The notes: generated by a model not told the origin, from the sequence alone. Numbered from the stretch's first letter, positions 21,371 through 29,710 are shown. The stretch is 64,000 bases of DNA from Marasmitruncus massiliensis (GCF_900186535.1 NZ_FYDE01000003.1:495258-559257); one strand, 5' to 3'. Numbers and translations: made by a program.

Positions 21371-22078
21371 TTATCGTTTCAGATGGGTCGGATAGGCGAT
21401 CCTTGCTTCTGAATTCTGCACAAGATTGAGAAGTGAAGAGGCAAACAGGGGATAATCCTGGGAAAGGGATTCTGTCGTTACATAGAGCGGATCAACATTT
21501 TCGATGCGCTCCATATCAGCTACCGGGTCCCCTTCGGTGATCGACTGCGCGTTGGCGAAAGAGACCTGCATGGCGGCATCCGCGTAGCATTGGGAAACAG
21601 TTTCCGGGATGGTGAACAGTGCGTTTTGGTTACGCGGGTTGGCGCCGTATACCAGACGGAACATGCGGTAAACCGACAGCATTAAAAAGGAAGACACCTC
21701 ATTGATCAGAGGCTTGCATTTGCTGCGGGACAGCAAATCAAACAGAATATTCAGCGAGTTGGCAATCAGCTTTTTATTCAGAACAGGGAGGACCCCCGCT
21801 TTAAAAACATTTTCTTTGCCAATGGTATCCGGTTCCGGAATATCCTCCACAGTCAGCTTGGAACCTGTCCGGTCAGGGGACCGGCCCAGCATATAATCGC
21901 AGGAAACTTCATAAAAATCGGCGCACCGGATTAAAAAATCCAGCCCGCATTCGCGGATTCCCTTTTCATAATGGGAAAGCAGGGCCTGTGAAATACCAAG
22001 CTTGGATGCGGCGAGCTTCTGGCTTATTCCGCGTTCTTTGCGCAGCAAAGTAAGGACTCGTGGAAAATCAGCGTTCAT
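21371..22078 (-). CDS. XRE-family transcriptional regulator with C-terminal effector region
   Basis: A 235-residue protein. The N-terminal helix-turn-helix at about 6-60 (VLTLLRKERGISQKLAASKLGISQALLSHYEKGIRECGLDFLIRCADFYEVSCDYMLGRS) is the Cro/CI type with the typical YEKG and YMLGRS ends. The following 160 residues are helical and not recognised; they may form a dimerisation or sensing domain. The start at 22078 has GAGGGG 8 bases upstream. Its promoter contains an inverted repeat, so autoregulation is likely. It is divergent from a histidine phosphatase gene. Confidence 0.88.
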   Translation of the reverse strand: MNADFPRVLTLLRKERGISQKLAASKLGISQALLSHYEKGIRECGLDFLIRCADFYEVSCDYMLGRSPDRTGSKLTVEDIPEPDTIGKENVFKAGVLPVLNKKLIANSLNILFDLLSRSKCKPLINEVSSFLMLSVYRMFRLVYGANPRNQNALFTIPETVSQCYADAAMQVSFANAQSITEGDPVADMERIENVDPLYVTTESLSQDYPLFASSLLNLVQNSEARIAYPTHLKR

Positions 22079-22144
22079 GTCAATACCCCTCAAAAACCTT
22101 TTTTCTATCTGCAGGCGACAAAAAAATACGCCCAAGGTCTTTTA

Positions 22145-22167
22145 CGTATTGTAAATTATATAATACG
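22145..22167. promoter_or_regulatory. Inverted-repeat operator CGTATT-N11-AATACG
   Basis: A perfect 6-bp inverted repeat with an 11-base centre. It overlaps the -10 (22155-22160, minus) and spacer of the XRE promoter. The centre-to-centre distance of about 17 bases suits an XRE dimer. Confidence 0.6.
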
Positions 22168-22183
22168 CAAAACCTTTTGTAAA
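22155..22183 (-). promoter_or_regulatory. Sigma-A promoter of the XRE gene
   Basis: On the minus strand TTTACA, 17 bases, TATAAT. Its -35 overlaps the -35 of the divergent promoter that reads right. Confidence 0.78.
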
Positions 22184-22205
22184 TAGGTGTGTGAAATATT
22201 ATAAA
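22177..22205 (+). promoter_or_regulatory. Sigma-A promoter of the histidine phosphatase gene
   Basis: TTGTAA, 17 bases, TATAAA, 37 bases before the start codon. The two divergent -35 boxes overlap by five bases, so one bound factor could affect both directions. Confidence 0.7.
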
Positions 22206-22242
22206 TATTTGTAGAATAAAGTCAAAAAGAGGTAAAGAATTT

Positions 22243-22890
22243 ATGCTAACATACAAAATACACATGATTCGGCACGGTTTGACACAGGCAAACCTCGAAG
22301 GGCGCTATATTGGTACTACTGATCTCCCGCTTTGTGAGCAGGGGTGCGCCTCGCTGGAGCAGCTATACAGGACCAGCGACTATCCGGCGGCAGACAGGGT
22401 GTACACGAGCCCTTTAAAACGTGCGGTACAAACGGCAGAAATCCTGTATCCGAACAGCCCGATCGAGCCGGTCGAAAAACTGCGGGAACTGGATTTCGGT
22501 GATTTTGAAGGGAAAACCGCTTCCGAGCTGGAACATGACCCGGTATTCCGGGAATGGATTTCATTGCCCGGCGGCTGCCCGCCTCATGGGGAAACCGTCC
22601 AGTCGCTAAGAAGGCGTTCGGTGGAGGCCGTATCCTATATTTTCGGGCAGATGATGGAGAAAAAAATGCTGTCTGTCGCTGTGGTAACTCACGGGGGGCT
22701 GATTATGAACCTTTTGGCGGAGCTGGGGCTGCCCCAGCGCGACGCGGTGCGCTGGACGACGCAGGACGGGCGCGGCTATACGCTGCTGCTTACCGCGCAG
22801 ATGTGGATGCGTGACCGGAAATTTGAAGTCTATGAGCAGATTCCTTATGAAAAGCTGCCGGAAGAACTTCTCTGGGAAGAAAATTCATGA
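22243..22890 (+). CDS. Histidine phosphatase family protein (phosphoglycerate-mutase fold)
   Basis: 215 residues. The catalytic RHG motif is at 10-12 (IRHGLTQAN, phospho-accepting His11), with Arg in TSPLKRAVQTAEI, Glu in LRELDFGDFEGKT and the second His in VVTHGGLIMNL. The GDFEG block is seen in the CobC/alpha-ribazole phosphatase and broad-specificity phosphatase branch rather than in dPGM. The substrate cannot be told from sequence, and no cobalamin genes are near. AAGAGGTAAAG precedes the ATG. leuB starts 81 bases downstream with no terminator between. Confidence 0.92.
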   Translation: MLTYKIHMIRHGLTQANLEGRYIGTTDLPLCEQGCASLEQLYRTSDYPAADRVYTSPLKRAVQTAEILYPNSPIEPVEKLRELDFGDFEGKTASELEHDPVFREWISLPGGCPPHGETVQSLRRRSVEAVSYIFGQMMEKKMLSVAVVTHGGLIMNLLAELGLPQRDAVRWTTQDGRGYTLLLTAQMWMRDRKFEVYEQIPYEKLPEELLWEENS

Positions 22891-22971
22891 TGTGAATTCA
22901 TAAATTATAGGTGGAATTTTTCCATTTCGCATAGTAAAATGAAAAACAATCTAGGTAAAGGAGACTTCTGG

Positions 22972-24060
22972 ATGAGACCTATCAAGATCTGTGTGCTGGA
23001 GGGCGACGGCATTGGGCCTGAAATTGTAAGACAGGCGGTAAGGGTTCTGAAAGCCGCTTGCGATGCGCGCCAAATCGCACTGTATTTCAACTATGCGCTG
23101 CTCGGGGGCGCCGCGATTGACGTGGCCGGAACTCCTCTTCCCGACGCGACGGTCGCACAGTGCAAAGCGTCCGACGCGGTGCTGCTGGGAGCCGTCGGCG
23201 GTGAAAAATGGGACAGCCTTCCGTCCGCGCTGCGCCCGGAAAAGGGGCTGCTGGGAATCCGCTCCGCGCTGGGGCTTTATGCGAACCTGCGCCCCGCGAC
23301 AATTTTTCCGGCGCTGCAGTCCGCTTCCCCTCTGAAAGAAGAAATCATCCGCGCGGGCGTGGATATTCTCGTGGTGCGGGAACTGACCGGGGATGTCTAT
23401 TTCGGGGAGCATGCCCGCAAACAGGAAAACGGGTATGAAACCGGATATGACCACATGCAGTACAGCACGTTTGAAGTGGGGCGTATTGCAAGGAACGCGT
23501 TTGAGCTGGCGCGCAAGCGGAACCGCCGGGTAACCTCCGTGGACAAAGCCAATGTTCTGGAAACCTCAAGGGTATGGCGCGAGACCGTTACCCGCGTTTC
23601 GCAGGATTATCCGGATGTTGCGCTGAACCATATGTATGTGGACAACGCGGCGATGCAGCTTGTGCGCAATCCGGCGCAGTTTGATGTATTGGTGACCGGC
23701 AATCTTTTCGGGGATATTCTTTCCGATGAGGCTTCGATGATTTCGGGTTCTATCGGCATGCTGGCTTCGGCAAGCCTGGGCGACGGCACACTGGGGCTTT
23801 ATGAGCCGATTCACGGCAGCGCTCCGGATATTGCGGGGAAAGGCCTGGCCAACCCGCTTGCTACCATTCTTTCCGCGGCGATGATGCTGCGTTACTCGCT
23901 CGATCTGCCGGAACTTGCGGATGCCATCGAAAAGGCGGTTGAAAGCGCTCTGGATGTTGCGCGCACGGCGGATATCCGGGACCCTGCTCTTCCGGTTTAT
24001 TCCACCGACGAGATGGGCGGCTTTGTGGCGGGAAAAGTCAAAGAGCTGCTTGAGAAATAG
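22972..24060 (+). CDS. leuB: 3-isopropylmalate dehydrogenase
   Basis: Oxidative decarboxylation of 3-isopropylmalate in leucine synthesis, NAD-dependent. 362 residues, normal length. Family motifs: [62 protein letters not shown], and [20 protein letters not shown], whose GSAPDI stretch binds NAD. The ATG at 22972 has AAAGGAG 8 bases upstream; an in-frame ATG 33 bases earlier has no site. leuA, leuC and leuD are not in the window, so this leuB is detached from the usual leu operon. Confidence 0.95.
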   Translation: MRPIKICVLEGDGIGPEIVRQAVRVLKAACDARQIALYFNYALLGGAAIDVAGTPLPDATVAQCKASDAVLLGAVGGEKWDSLPSALRPEKGLLGIRSALGLYANLRPATIFPALQSASPLKEEIIRAGVDILVVRELTGDVYFGEHARKQENGYETGYDHMQYSTFEVGRIARNAFELARKRNRRVTSVDKANVLETSRVWRETVTRVSQDYPDVALNHMYVDNAAMQLVRNPAQFDVLVTGNLFGDILSDEASMISGSIGMLASASLGDGTLGLYEPIHGSAPDIAGKGLANPLATILSAAMMLRYSLDLPELADAIEKAVESALDVARTADIRDPALPVYSTDEMGGFVAGKVKELLEK

Positions 24061-24102
24061 AAAGGCCGGGGCGAAATCCCTGCCGATAGGAGGCTGAACT
24101 TT

Positions 24103-25065
24103 ATGGGACTGTCAAAAACGATAAAAATGAACGCAAAACGGGCTCTGGCCGGGGCCTGGGGCAGCGCGATCGGCGTGATGGTGATTACTTTCCTGCCGTC
24201 GATCATGATCAATATTCTTGAATCTGTTATACGGGCGGTCAGCGGGGTACCTGAGTTTGTGGATTACGCGGCGACGCCGTCGATTGCATTTGACGATATG
24301 GCTAATGTAGCAGCGGTTTCCACGCTGATTTCACTGCTGGTTTCCGTTCTGATCTTTTTTGTCATGACACCTTTACAGCAGGGGTGCGCCCGATGGTTTT
24401 ACCGCCGTACAGGCGGAGAGCAGGAGCCTGTATCCGGTGTCTTTTTCTACTTTGAGACTGCAAAAAGTTATTTTCGCTCGCTTGGGCTTAATTTTCAAAT
24501 CGGTTTGCGCGTTTTTCTCTGGTTGCTTCTTCCGGCGCTGCCCATGGCTGCAACAATCGTATTTGTTGTGTTCTATAAACATCAGCTTGGCGGAAATCTG
24601 CCGAACGCCGTTTTCGCGGTGGTTGTAATTCTGATGGTGATTTGGGCTGTTCTTCTTGTGATTCTTTCCATCCTGATCTCTTTACGCTATTTTCTCGCTC
24701 CCTACCTGCTGGCTGAACACCCCGAGCAGAAGGCCAGCCAGTGTATTAAGAGCGGAGTGCGTCTGGTAAAAGGACATAAAGCGGAACTGTTTGGATTTAT
24801 CCTGTCGTTTATCGGCTGGGGATTGCTGTGTATCTTTATTATCCCCATATTTTATGTGATGCCGTATATGCAGTCCTCTTACGCGATGTATGCGCGCTAT
24901 CTGATTCAGTTGGGAGAAGAGGCCGGCTCCGACAATACCAAAGAATATCTTTATAAGCCGGATATCGACCGTTATATGGAGGAACAGGCCGCCCGGGGCG
25001 GGGAAATGAAGGAACCGTCCTCTGATTCCTTTCAAGAGGAAGAGCCCAGATATCCCGGTGTTTAA
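24103..25065 (+). CDS. DUF975-family integral membrane protein
   Basis: 320 residues with about six hydrophobic segments. The N-terminal MNAKRALAGAWGSAIGVMVITFLPS matches the DUF975 pattern (KxxAKxxLKGxWGxAI). The C-terminal 45 residues are hydrophilic and acidic, probably cytoplasmic. Function is unknown for the family. AGGAGG lies 9 bases before the ATG. It is 42 bases after leuB with no terminator, so it is probably co-transcribed, and a strong hairpin follows it. Confidence 0.85.
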   Translation: MGLSKTIKMNAKRALAGAWGSAIGVMVITFLPSIMINILESVIRAVSGVPEFVDYAATPSIAFDDMANVAAVSTLISLLVSVLIFFVMTPLQQGCARWFYRRTGGEQEPVSGVFFYFETAKSYFRSLGLNFQIGLRVFLWLLLPALPMAATIVFVVFYKHQLGGNLPNAVFAVVVILMVIWAVLLVILSILISLRYFLAPYLLAEHPEQKASQCIKSGVRLVKGHKAELFGFILSFIGWGLLCIFIIPIFYVMPYMQSSYAMYARYLIQLGEEAGSDNTKEYLYKPDIDRYMEEQAARGGEMKEPSSDSFQEEEPRYPGV

Positions 25066-25077
25066 ATCCATAAATAC

Positions 25078-25115
25078 AAAAAGCCACGAAGTATGTACTT
25101 CGTGGCTTTATTTTT
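25078..25115 (+). terminator. Intrinsic terminator after the DUF975 gene
   Basis: A 14-bp stem AAAGCCACGAAGTA and its complement with a very short loop, followed by TTTATTTTT. It separates convergent genes. Confidence 0.93.
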
Positions 25116-25134
25116 GAATCCTGCCAAGATCAGA

Positions 25135-25380
25135 TCATTTTGTTGAAGTTAACTGCTTGAGGCATTCTGTACAGACATTTCTACCTTTAAAATTAATCAC
25201 ATCGATGGCGCTGTTGCAAAAAATACAGGCGGGTTCATATTTTTTCAAGACAATTTGATTTCCATCCACATAAATTTCCAGGGAATCCTTTTCGTTGATG
25301 TCCAAAGTACGCCGCAACTCAATCGGAAGAACAATACGACCTAGTTCGTCAACCTTTCTGACAATACCGGTAGACTTCAT
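25135..25380 (-). CDS. AbrB/SpoVT-type transition-state regulator with C-terminal CxxC pair
   Basis: 81 residues. The N-terminal swapped-hairpin DNA-binding domain begins KSTGIVRKVDELGRIVLPIELRRTLDI and ends VLKKY. The C-terminal CIFC...CTEC (two CxxC, 17 residues between) forms a likely zinc-binding tail common in clostridial AbrB proteins. Such proteins repress stationary-phase and sporulation genes in growing cells. The ATG at 25380 has AGGAGG 8 bases upstream; the TTG two codons earlier is too close to it. It is monocistronic, with its own promoter. Confidence 0.92.
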   Translation of the reverse strand: MKSTGIVRKVDELGRIVLPIELRRTLDINEKDSLEIYVDGNQIVLKKYEPACIFCNSAIDVINFKGRNVCTECLKQLTSTK

Positions 25381-25432
25381 GGGCAATACCTCCTGATCAT
25401 GACACTTGATCTAACCATCATTCCTACTTACC

Positions 25433-25461
25433 AATATAGCCCAAATCTGGAAAAAAGTAAA
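25433..25461 (-). promoter_or_regulatory. Sigma-A promoter of the abrB-like gene
   Basis: On the minus strand TTTACT, 17 bases, TATATT, about 50 bases before the start codon. Confidence 0.68.
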
Positions 25462-25554
25462 CAATTTTAAAAAGATTGGTCGTTTTTTGTAACTATTACG
25501 AAAATCATAACCGTGAAAACTGTGGAATATAAATAGGCGAGGGGGTATTGAACG

Positions 25555-26136
25555 ATGATGAACTATATCTTCGGCGGCATGATTCTGCTGTCTTTCGTAT
25601 TTTCTGTTGTGAATGGCCGCCTGGACCAGCTTTCCAATGCGGCTTTAGAACAGGCCGGGAACGCGGTGGAACTTACTTTTTCACTGGTGGGGGTTCTTTG
25701 CCTTTGGAGCGGCCTGATGAAGATTGCGCAGGGATCAGGGCTGACACATGCGCTGGGGAAAGCGCTCTCGCCCATTACAAAACGTCTTTTCAAAGGGCTA
25801 AACCCGGAAGGGGAGGCGATCCAGGCTGTCTGCATGAACATGATTGCAAATTTTTTGGGACTCGGAAACGCGGCAACTCCGCTTGGTATTCAGGCGATCT
25901 GCGCAATGAAGAAGGAAGAACATGCCAAAAGAGCCACAAACAATATGGTAACCTTTGTTGTTTTGAATACCGCGTCCTTCCAGCTGATTCCCACCACCAT
26001 TGCACTTTTGCGGATGAAGAACGGCGCAGGGACGCCTTTTGATATTCTGCCTGCCGTATGGGTCTCATCGGCTGTGTCGGTCACAGTCGCAATCCTTTTT
26101 GCGAAGCTGCTGGCGCCTGTCTGGAGGGATTCCTGA
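25555..26136 (+). CDS. spmA: Spore maturation protein A
   Basis: 193 residues, hydrophobic, with a nucleoside-recognition (Gate) domain shared with SpmB and NupC-type proteins. Motifs: FGGMILLSFVFSVVNGR, GNAVELTFSLVGVLCLWSGLMKIA, MNMIANFLGLGNAATPLGIQAI and NNMVTFVVLNTASFQLIPTT. In Bacillus SpmA and SpmB act together in spore-core dehydration and heat resistance. GAGGGGG precedes ATG ATG, and either codon may start. Its TGA overlaps the spmB ATG (TGATG), so translation is coupled. Confidence 0.94.
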   Translation: MMNYIFGGMILLSFVFSVVNGRLDQLSNAALEQAGNAVELTFSLVGVLCLWSGLMKIAQGSGLTHALGKALSPITKRLFKGLNPEGEAIQAVCMNMIANFLGLGNAATPLGIQAICAMKKEEHAKRATNNMVTFVVLNTASFQLIPTTIALLRMKNGAGTPFDILPAVWVSSAVSVTVAILFAKLLAPVWRDS

Positions 26137-26645
26137 TGGCAGCGGCAATGGTTCCGGTTGTAATAGCGGTCATCGTAGGATATGGATTGGTCAAGGGTAC
26201 CCCGGTATTCGACCTGTTTCTGGAGGGCGCCAAAGAAGGCCTGGTAACGTCCGCCAGAATTTTACCGGCCCTTGTAGGGCTGGTCGCGGCGGTTGGCATG
26301 TTTCGGGTTTCCGGCGGCCTGGATATTTTATCCTGGGCGATGCAGCCGCTTGGAAAACTGGTCGGGCTCCCCAAAGAGGTACTGCCGCTTGCACTGATGC
26401 GTCCGATTTCCGGCAGTGGTGCGATGGCGTTGTTCCATGACCTTCTTATGGAGCATGGAGCAGACAGCCTGATCGGGCGGGTTTCCAGCGTGATGATGGG
26501 CTCCACCGAAACAACATTTTATACGATTGCGGTTTATTACGGCGCGGCAGGCATTAAAAATACCCGCCACAGTGTTCCGGCGGCGCTGGCCGGAGATGTG
26601 ACCGGGTTTTTGATGTCCGCCCTGATGGTGCGCCTGTTATTCTGA
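26136..26645 (+). CDS. spmB: Spore maturation protein B
   Basis: 169 residues, membrane protein, partner of SpmA. It carries the Gate domain and conserved blocks FLEGAKEGLVTSARILPALVGLVAAVGMFRVSGGLD, MRPISGSGAMAL and STETTFYTIAVYYGAAGIKNTRHSVP (shown here in parts). I start it at the ATG overlapping the spmA stop; an in-frame ATG 78 bases earlier lies inside spmA and would add a non-conserved, poorly hydrophobic leader. Confidence 0.94.
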   Translation: MAAAMVPVVIAVIVGYGLVKGTPVFDLFLEGAKEGLVTSARILPALVGLVAAVGMFRVSGGLDILSWAMQPLGKLVGLPKEVLPLALMRPISGSGAMALFHDLLMEHGADSLIGRVSSVMMGSTETTFYTIAVYYGAAGIKNTRHSVPAALAGDVTGFLMSALMVRLLF

Positions 26646-26666
26646 ACGCGCAATACTCCACAGCGG

Positions 26667-26909
26667 TTATTTGAGTTCCTGCTCCAAATTACGGAATACG
26701 GGCGCGTCAAAGAAGTCCACAATGCTGATATTGAGCCCGTCACAGATTTTTTTGATTGTTGAGATGGTTGGGTTCCTGCTGATTCCGCCGATCATATTGT
26801 GCAGGGTGGATTGTGTAATGCCTGAAATAGTTCCAAGCTTGTTGAGGGTTATGTTTTTTTCCATACACAGTTCTTCTATTCTGTCCGCTACTGCTTCCCC
26901 GATTGTCAT
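26667..26909 (-). CDS. Small XRE-family helix-turn-helix regulator
   Basis: 80 residues, almost entirely a Cro/CI-type domain: GEAVADRIEELCMEKNITLNKLGTISGITQSTLHNMI, then NPTISTIKKICDGLNISIVDFF. The ATG at 26909 has AGGAAG 6 bases upstream; the ATG two codons earlier touches that site. It faces a divergent tiny gene across a region full of TAACTAT-type repeats, which looks like a regulator controlling its own promoter and its neighbour. Confidence 0.88.
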   Translation of the reverse strand: MTIGEAVADRIEELCMEKNITLNKLGTISGITQSTLHNMIGGISRNPTISTIKKICDGLNISIVDFFDAPVFRNLEQELK

Positions 26910-26920
26910 AAACATCTTCC

Positions 26921-26956
26921 TAACTATAAATAGTTAATATTAGTTTATCGACTAAT
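26921..26956. promoter_or_regulatory. Tandem palindromes, candidate operator of the small XRE regulator
   Basis: TAACTA-TAAA-TAGTTA (26921-26936) is a perfect palindrome. ATTAGT-TTATCG-ACTAAT (26939-26956) is a second. More ATAGTT and AACTAT half-sites occur at 26979-26984 and 27008-27013. A loose minus-strand promoter (TTTTAA, 16, TAATAT) overlaps them. Confidence 0.55.
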
Positions 26957-26981
26957 CGTTAAAATGATTACCTATATATAG

Positions 26982-27010
26982 TTGATTTTTCAATGATTTT
27001 TAGATATAAC
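26982..27010 (+). promoter_or_regulatory. Candidate promoter of the divergent small gene
   Basis: TTGATT, 17 bases, TATAAC, 33 bases before the GGAG/ATG of the small gene. It is flanked by XRE half-sites. Confidence 0.5.
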
Positions 27011-27043
27011 TATAGATAGACTACTTGATTGGAGACGGATGAA

Positions 27044-27211
27044 ATGCCAGATTATTGAAAGATGTATTTTCAACTTGCGGCTAAAGTAGCCGATGCCGCT
27101 GAGTTTCTGATTGAAGCGCAGCAACAGGGGGAAAATGACTATGTTGAAGAGAAAGATGCGGTAGTAGAGCTGGCGGAAATAGGGAAAGTTAAAGCTGATG
27201 ATAAAATTTAA
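27044..27211 (+). pseudogene. Small acidic-helical protein gene interrupted by TGA at codon 5
   Basis: ATG at 27044 has GGAG 9 bases upstream and reads Met-Pro-Asp-Tyr, then TGA (27056-27058). The same frame then continues from an ATG at 27062 for 49 codons (MYFQLAAKVADAAEFLIEAQ...VEEKDAVVELAEIGKVKADDKI) to TAA at 27211. The downstream part is a charged amphipathic helix pair resembling small clostridial proteins of unknown function that begin with a similar YFQL...AQQ pattern. Restart at 27062 has only GAAAG touching the ATG. I read it as a gene broken by one nonsense codon or one that re-initiates. If TGA were a sense codon the product would be 55 residues. Confidence 0.55.
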
Positions 27212-27241
27212 TTCTTGCTGAATTTTAGATTTTAAAATAAT

Positions 27242-27275
27242 AAAAATGCCAGCTTCTTTGAAGCCGGCATTTTTA
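27242..27275. terminator. Bidirectional intrinsic terminator between the small gene and trpS
   Basis: AAAAATGCCAGCTTC with a near-complete complement GAAGCCGGCATTTTT and a 3-base loop; T runs on both strands. It abuts the trpS stop codon. Confidence 0.88.
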
Positions 27276-28289
27276 TTATTTTGCAAAGAATCCAATCTTC
27301 TTGTGCACCTTATCCAGCGTTCGCTGTGAAAAGGCTTCCGCCTTTGCAGCGCCTTCCCGGTAGCAGGTTTCCAGATAGTCCTTATTTTTCATCAGCTCGT
27401 CGAACCGTTCGCGGACAGGACGCAGTTCATCCACTACCGCCTCGCCTACCGCAACCTTGAAGTCACCGTAACCTTTTCCTACGAACTCCTGCTCAATCTC
27501 TTCAAAGCCCTTTCCGGTAACGGCGCTGTAGATGGACATGAGGTTATTGATTCCGTCCTTGCCCTCCCGGTAGGCGACTACAGCCTCGGAATCGGTGACA
27601 GCGGATTTAAACTTTTTAATGATCGTTTCGGGTTTATCCAGAATCGCGATGCATGCCTTGGGATTCTCATCGGATTTGGACATTTTTTTGGTGGGGTCCT
27701 GTAAAGACATGACCTTTGCAGCCAGTTTGGGAATATAGCCGTCCGGCAGTGTAAAGGTGTTGCCATACACACTGTTAAACCGCTGCGCCACGTTGCGCGC
27801 AAGCTCCAGATGCTGCTTTTGGTCGATGCCTACCGGAACCAGATCGGCCTGGTAGAGCAGGATATCGGCCGCCATCAGAACGGGGTAGGTAAACAGGCCC
27901 GCATTGATGTCTTCCGGGTGCTTCGCACTTTTATCCTTGAACTGTGTCATCCGGCTCAGTTCGCCGAACTGGCAGAAACAGCTCAGCACCCAGGACAGCT
28001 CCGCATGTGTTTTCACATGGCTCTGGATAAACGCAACCGATTTTTGGGGATCGATGCCGCAGGCGAGCAGCAGCGCGTAAGCGGCAAGCGTGTTTTCCCG
28101 CAAGAGCTTCGGGTCCTGACGGACTGTGATTGCGTGCATATTGACAATTGAATAGTAACAGAAATATTCGTCCTGTAAAGGTCCCCAGTTTTTCACAGCG
28201 CCCAGATAATTGCCCAGTGTGAACGTGCCTGTGGGCTGTATTCCGGAGAAAATAATTTTTTTGCGTGTCGATTGTGCGGCTTCTGCCAT
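27276..28289 (-). CDS. trpS: Tryptophanyl-tRNA synthetase
   Basis: Charges tRNA-Trp. 337 residues, class I. The HIGH equivalent is TLGNYLGA after SGIQPTG near the N-terminus, and the KMSKS loop reads KKMSKSDEN. The ATG at 28289 has AAAGGA 9 bases upstream. Frame extensions upstream run into the neighbouring aminotransferase gene. It lies 40 bases after that gene with no terminator or T-box between, so it probably shares its transcript. Confidence 0.97.
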   Translation of the reverse strand: MAEAAQSTRKKIIFSGIQPTGTFTLGNYLGAVKNWGPLQDEYFCYYSIVNMHAITVRQDPKLLRENTLAAYALLLACGIDPQKSVAFIQSHVKTHAELSWVLSCFCQFGELSRMTQFKDKSAKHPEDINAGLFTYPVLMAADILLYQADLVPVGIDQKQHLELARNVAQRFNSVYGNTFTLPDGYIPKLAAKVMSLQDPTKKMSKSDENPKACIAILDKPETIIKKFKSAVTDSEAVVAYREGKDGINNLMSIYSAVTGKGFEEIEQEFVGKGYGDFKVAVGEAVVDELRPVRERFDELMKNKDYLETCYREGAAKAEAFSQRTLDKVHKKIGFFAK

Positions 28290-28329
28290 TCGTATCAAAT
28301 CCTTTGACGGTATTTTAAAATTGCGCGCA

Positions 28330-29517
28330 TCAATAAAGCTCCCGGAGCAGTTCTCCGAGAATAGAGACGCCTCTGACAATCGCCTCGTCGGTCGGCGTCG
28401 AAAAGTTCATGCGGAAGGAACGGCAGGGAGCCTTTTCATCCGCTAAAAACGCGATTCCGGGAACCACTGCGACGTTGCGCTGTGCGGCAATCCGGCAGAA
28501 TTCCATCATATCCGCGCCTTCCGGCAGAGTGCACCACAGGAACAGTCCGCCTTCCGGCTCTGTCTGCGCAACGGAAGCGGGGAATTCGCGGGCTATGCAG
28601 TCCAGCATCAGCCTGCTTTTTCTGCGGTAGATTTCCGCGATCTTGGCAATATGCGCTTCAATATCAGTTTTGGTTAAAAATTGCTCGATAATCATCTGCG
28701 CGAGCATGTTGGTATGCACATCTTCGCACTGCTTGCCGACGGTCATTTTCGCAATCAGAGGCTGGGGAGCCAGCGCAAAACCGACGCGCATGCCCGGCGC
28801 GACAATTTTAGAAAAGCTGCCGATATAAATGACCAGGCCGTCCTCATCGAATGATTTGATTGAGGGGAGCGATGCCCCGGAAAAGCGAAGATCGCCATAT
28901 GGATTATCCTCGAGAATGATCACATTATGCTTTTTGCAGATGCGGTAGATTTCTCGGCGCTTAGCCTCCGAGGTCGTAATGCCGGTCGGATTCTGGAAAT
29001 TCGGAATTGTGTAAAACAGGCGGACATTCCGGTTTTCCACAATAGCCTGCTCCAGCTTGGCGGTGTCGACACCGTCCGACTCCATTTCCACGCCAACGAG
29101 GTTACAGTTGTAGGAGCGGAAACAGTTCAGGCACCCGATAAACGACGGGTTTTCGCAAAGGATGGTATCTCCCTCATTCACAAGCACCTTGCTGGCCAGA
29201 TCGGCGCCCTGCTGGGCGCCGGAGATGATGATCAGCCCGTTCTCACGGACAGGGATTTTATAGTGGTTCTCAACCATCGACCTGACCGCGTCCCGCAGCG
29301 GGGAATATCCCTCGGTGATGGAATACTGGAGGGCGTCAATCGGGCGTTCAGCCAGAATTTCACCGGCGATACGTGCGACATCCTGCACTGGGAACGCGTC
29401 CGGCGCGGGGTTGCCCGCCGCAAACGGGATAACGTCGGGGTTGGAGGTAGCTTTTAAAATTTCGCGCACTAAAGAGGGCTGAAGATTGGCAATCCTATCG
29501 GAAAAATGATAAGTCAT
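28330..29517 (-). CDS. PLP-dependent aminotransferase, class I/II (2-aminoadipate/MocR-like branch)
   Basis: 395 residues, fold type I. Asn/Asp residues of the cofactor site are visible (IPNFQNPTG, ILEDNPYGDLRF), and the Schiff-base Lys lies in GSFSKIVAPGMRVGF. The branch that includes LysN-type aminoadipate and kynurenine aminotransferases carries these blocks. The amino donor cannot be assigned. There is no GntR domain at the N-terminus, so it is an enzyme rather than a MocR regulator. AAAGGA lies 9 bases before the ATG. It is divergent from spoIIE. Confidence 0.92.
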   Translation of the reverse strand: MTYHFSDRIANLQPSLVREILKATSNPDVIPFAAGNPAPDAFPVQDVARIAGEILAERPIDALQYSITEGYSPLRDAVRSMVENHYKIPVRENGLIIISGAQQGADLASKVLVNEGDTILCENPSFIGCLNCFRSYNCNLVGVEMESDGVDTAKLEQAIVENRNVRLFYTIPNFQNPTGITTSEAKRREIYRICKKHNVIILEDNPYGDLRFSGASLPSIKSFDEDGLVIYIGSFSKIVAPGMRVGFALAPQPLIAKMTVGKQCEDVHTNMLAQMIIEQFLTKTDIEAHIAKIAEIYRRKSRLMLDCIAREFPASVAQTEPEGGLFLWCTLPEGADMMEFCRIAAQRNVAVVPGIAFLADEKAPCRSFRMNFSTPTDEAIVRGVSILGELLRELY

Positions 29518-29608
29518 TCTGGATAATCCTTTCTGCCGGGAGCAAAAATTTTATCAAAACGGCGCGTCCGCGTAAAAGCGTCAGCCGCATATTTATACGT
29601 TAAAAAAT

Positions 29609-29637
29609 ATTCTATCACATGTCAATTTGTTTTTCAA
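29609..29637 (-). promoter_or_regulatory. Sigma-A promoter of the aminotransferase-trpS unit
   Basis: On the minus strand TTGAAA, 17 bases, TAGAAT, about 90 bases before the start codon. Confidence 0.72.
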
Positions 29638-29710
29638 CGTCCGGAACTTGTTTTTTGCAGTACATAAAGTGTTTGAAAGGTCAAAAAGGAAATCGGACCA
29701 ATTCCTTTTT

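Noticed and set aside
26990..27295. 101-codon minus-strand frame between the small XRE gene and trpS
   Set aside because: It is AT-driven, lacks a ribosome site, runs through the trpS terminator and is antisense to the better-supported small gene.
29683..29710. AAAAAGGAA/TTCCTTTTT hairpin as a terminator
   Set aside because: The stem is A-T rich with a 10-base loop, and no transcript is expected to reach it from either side. It is more likely part of the spoIIE control region or chance.
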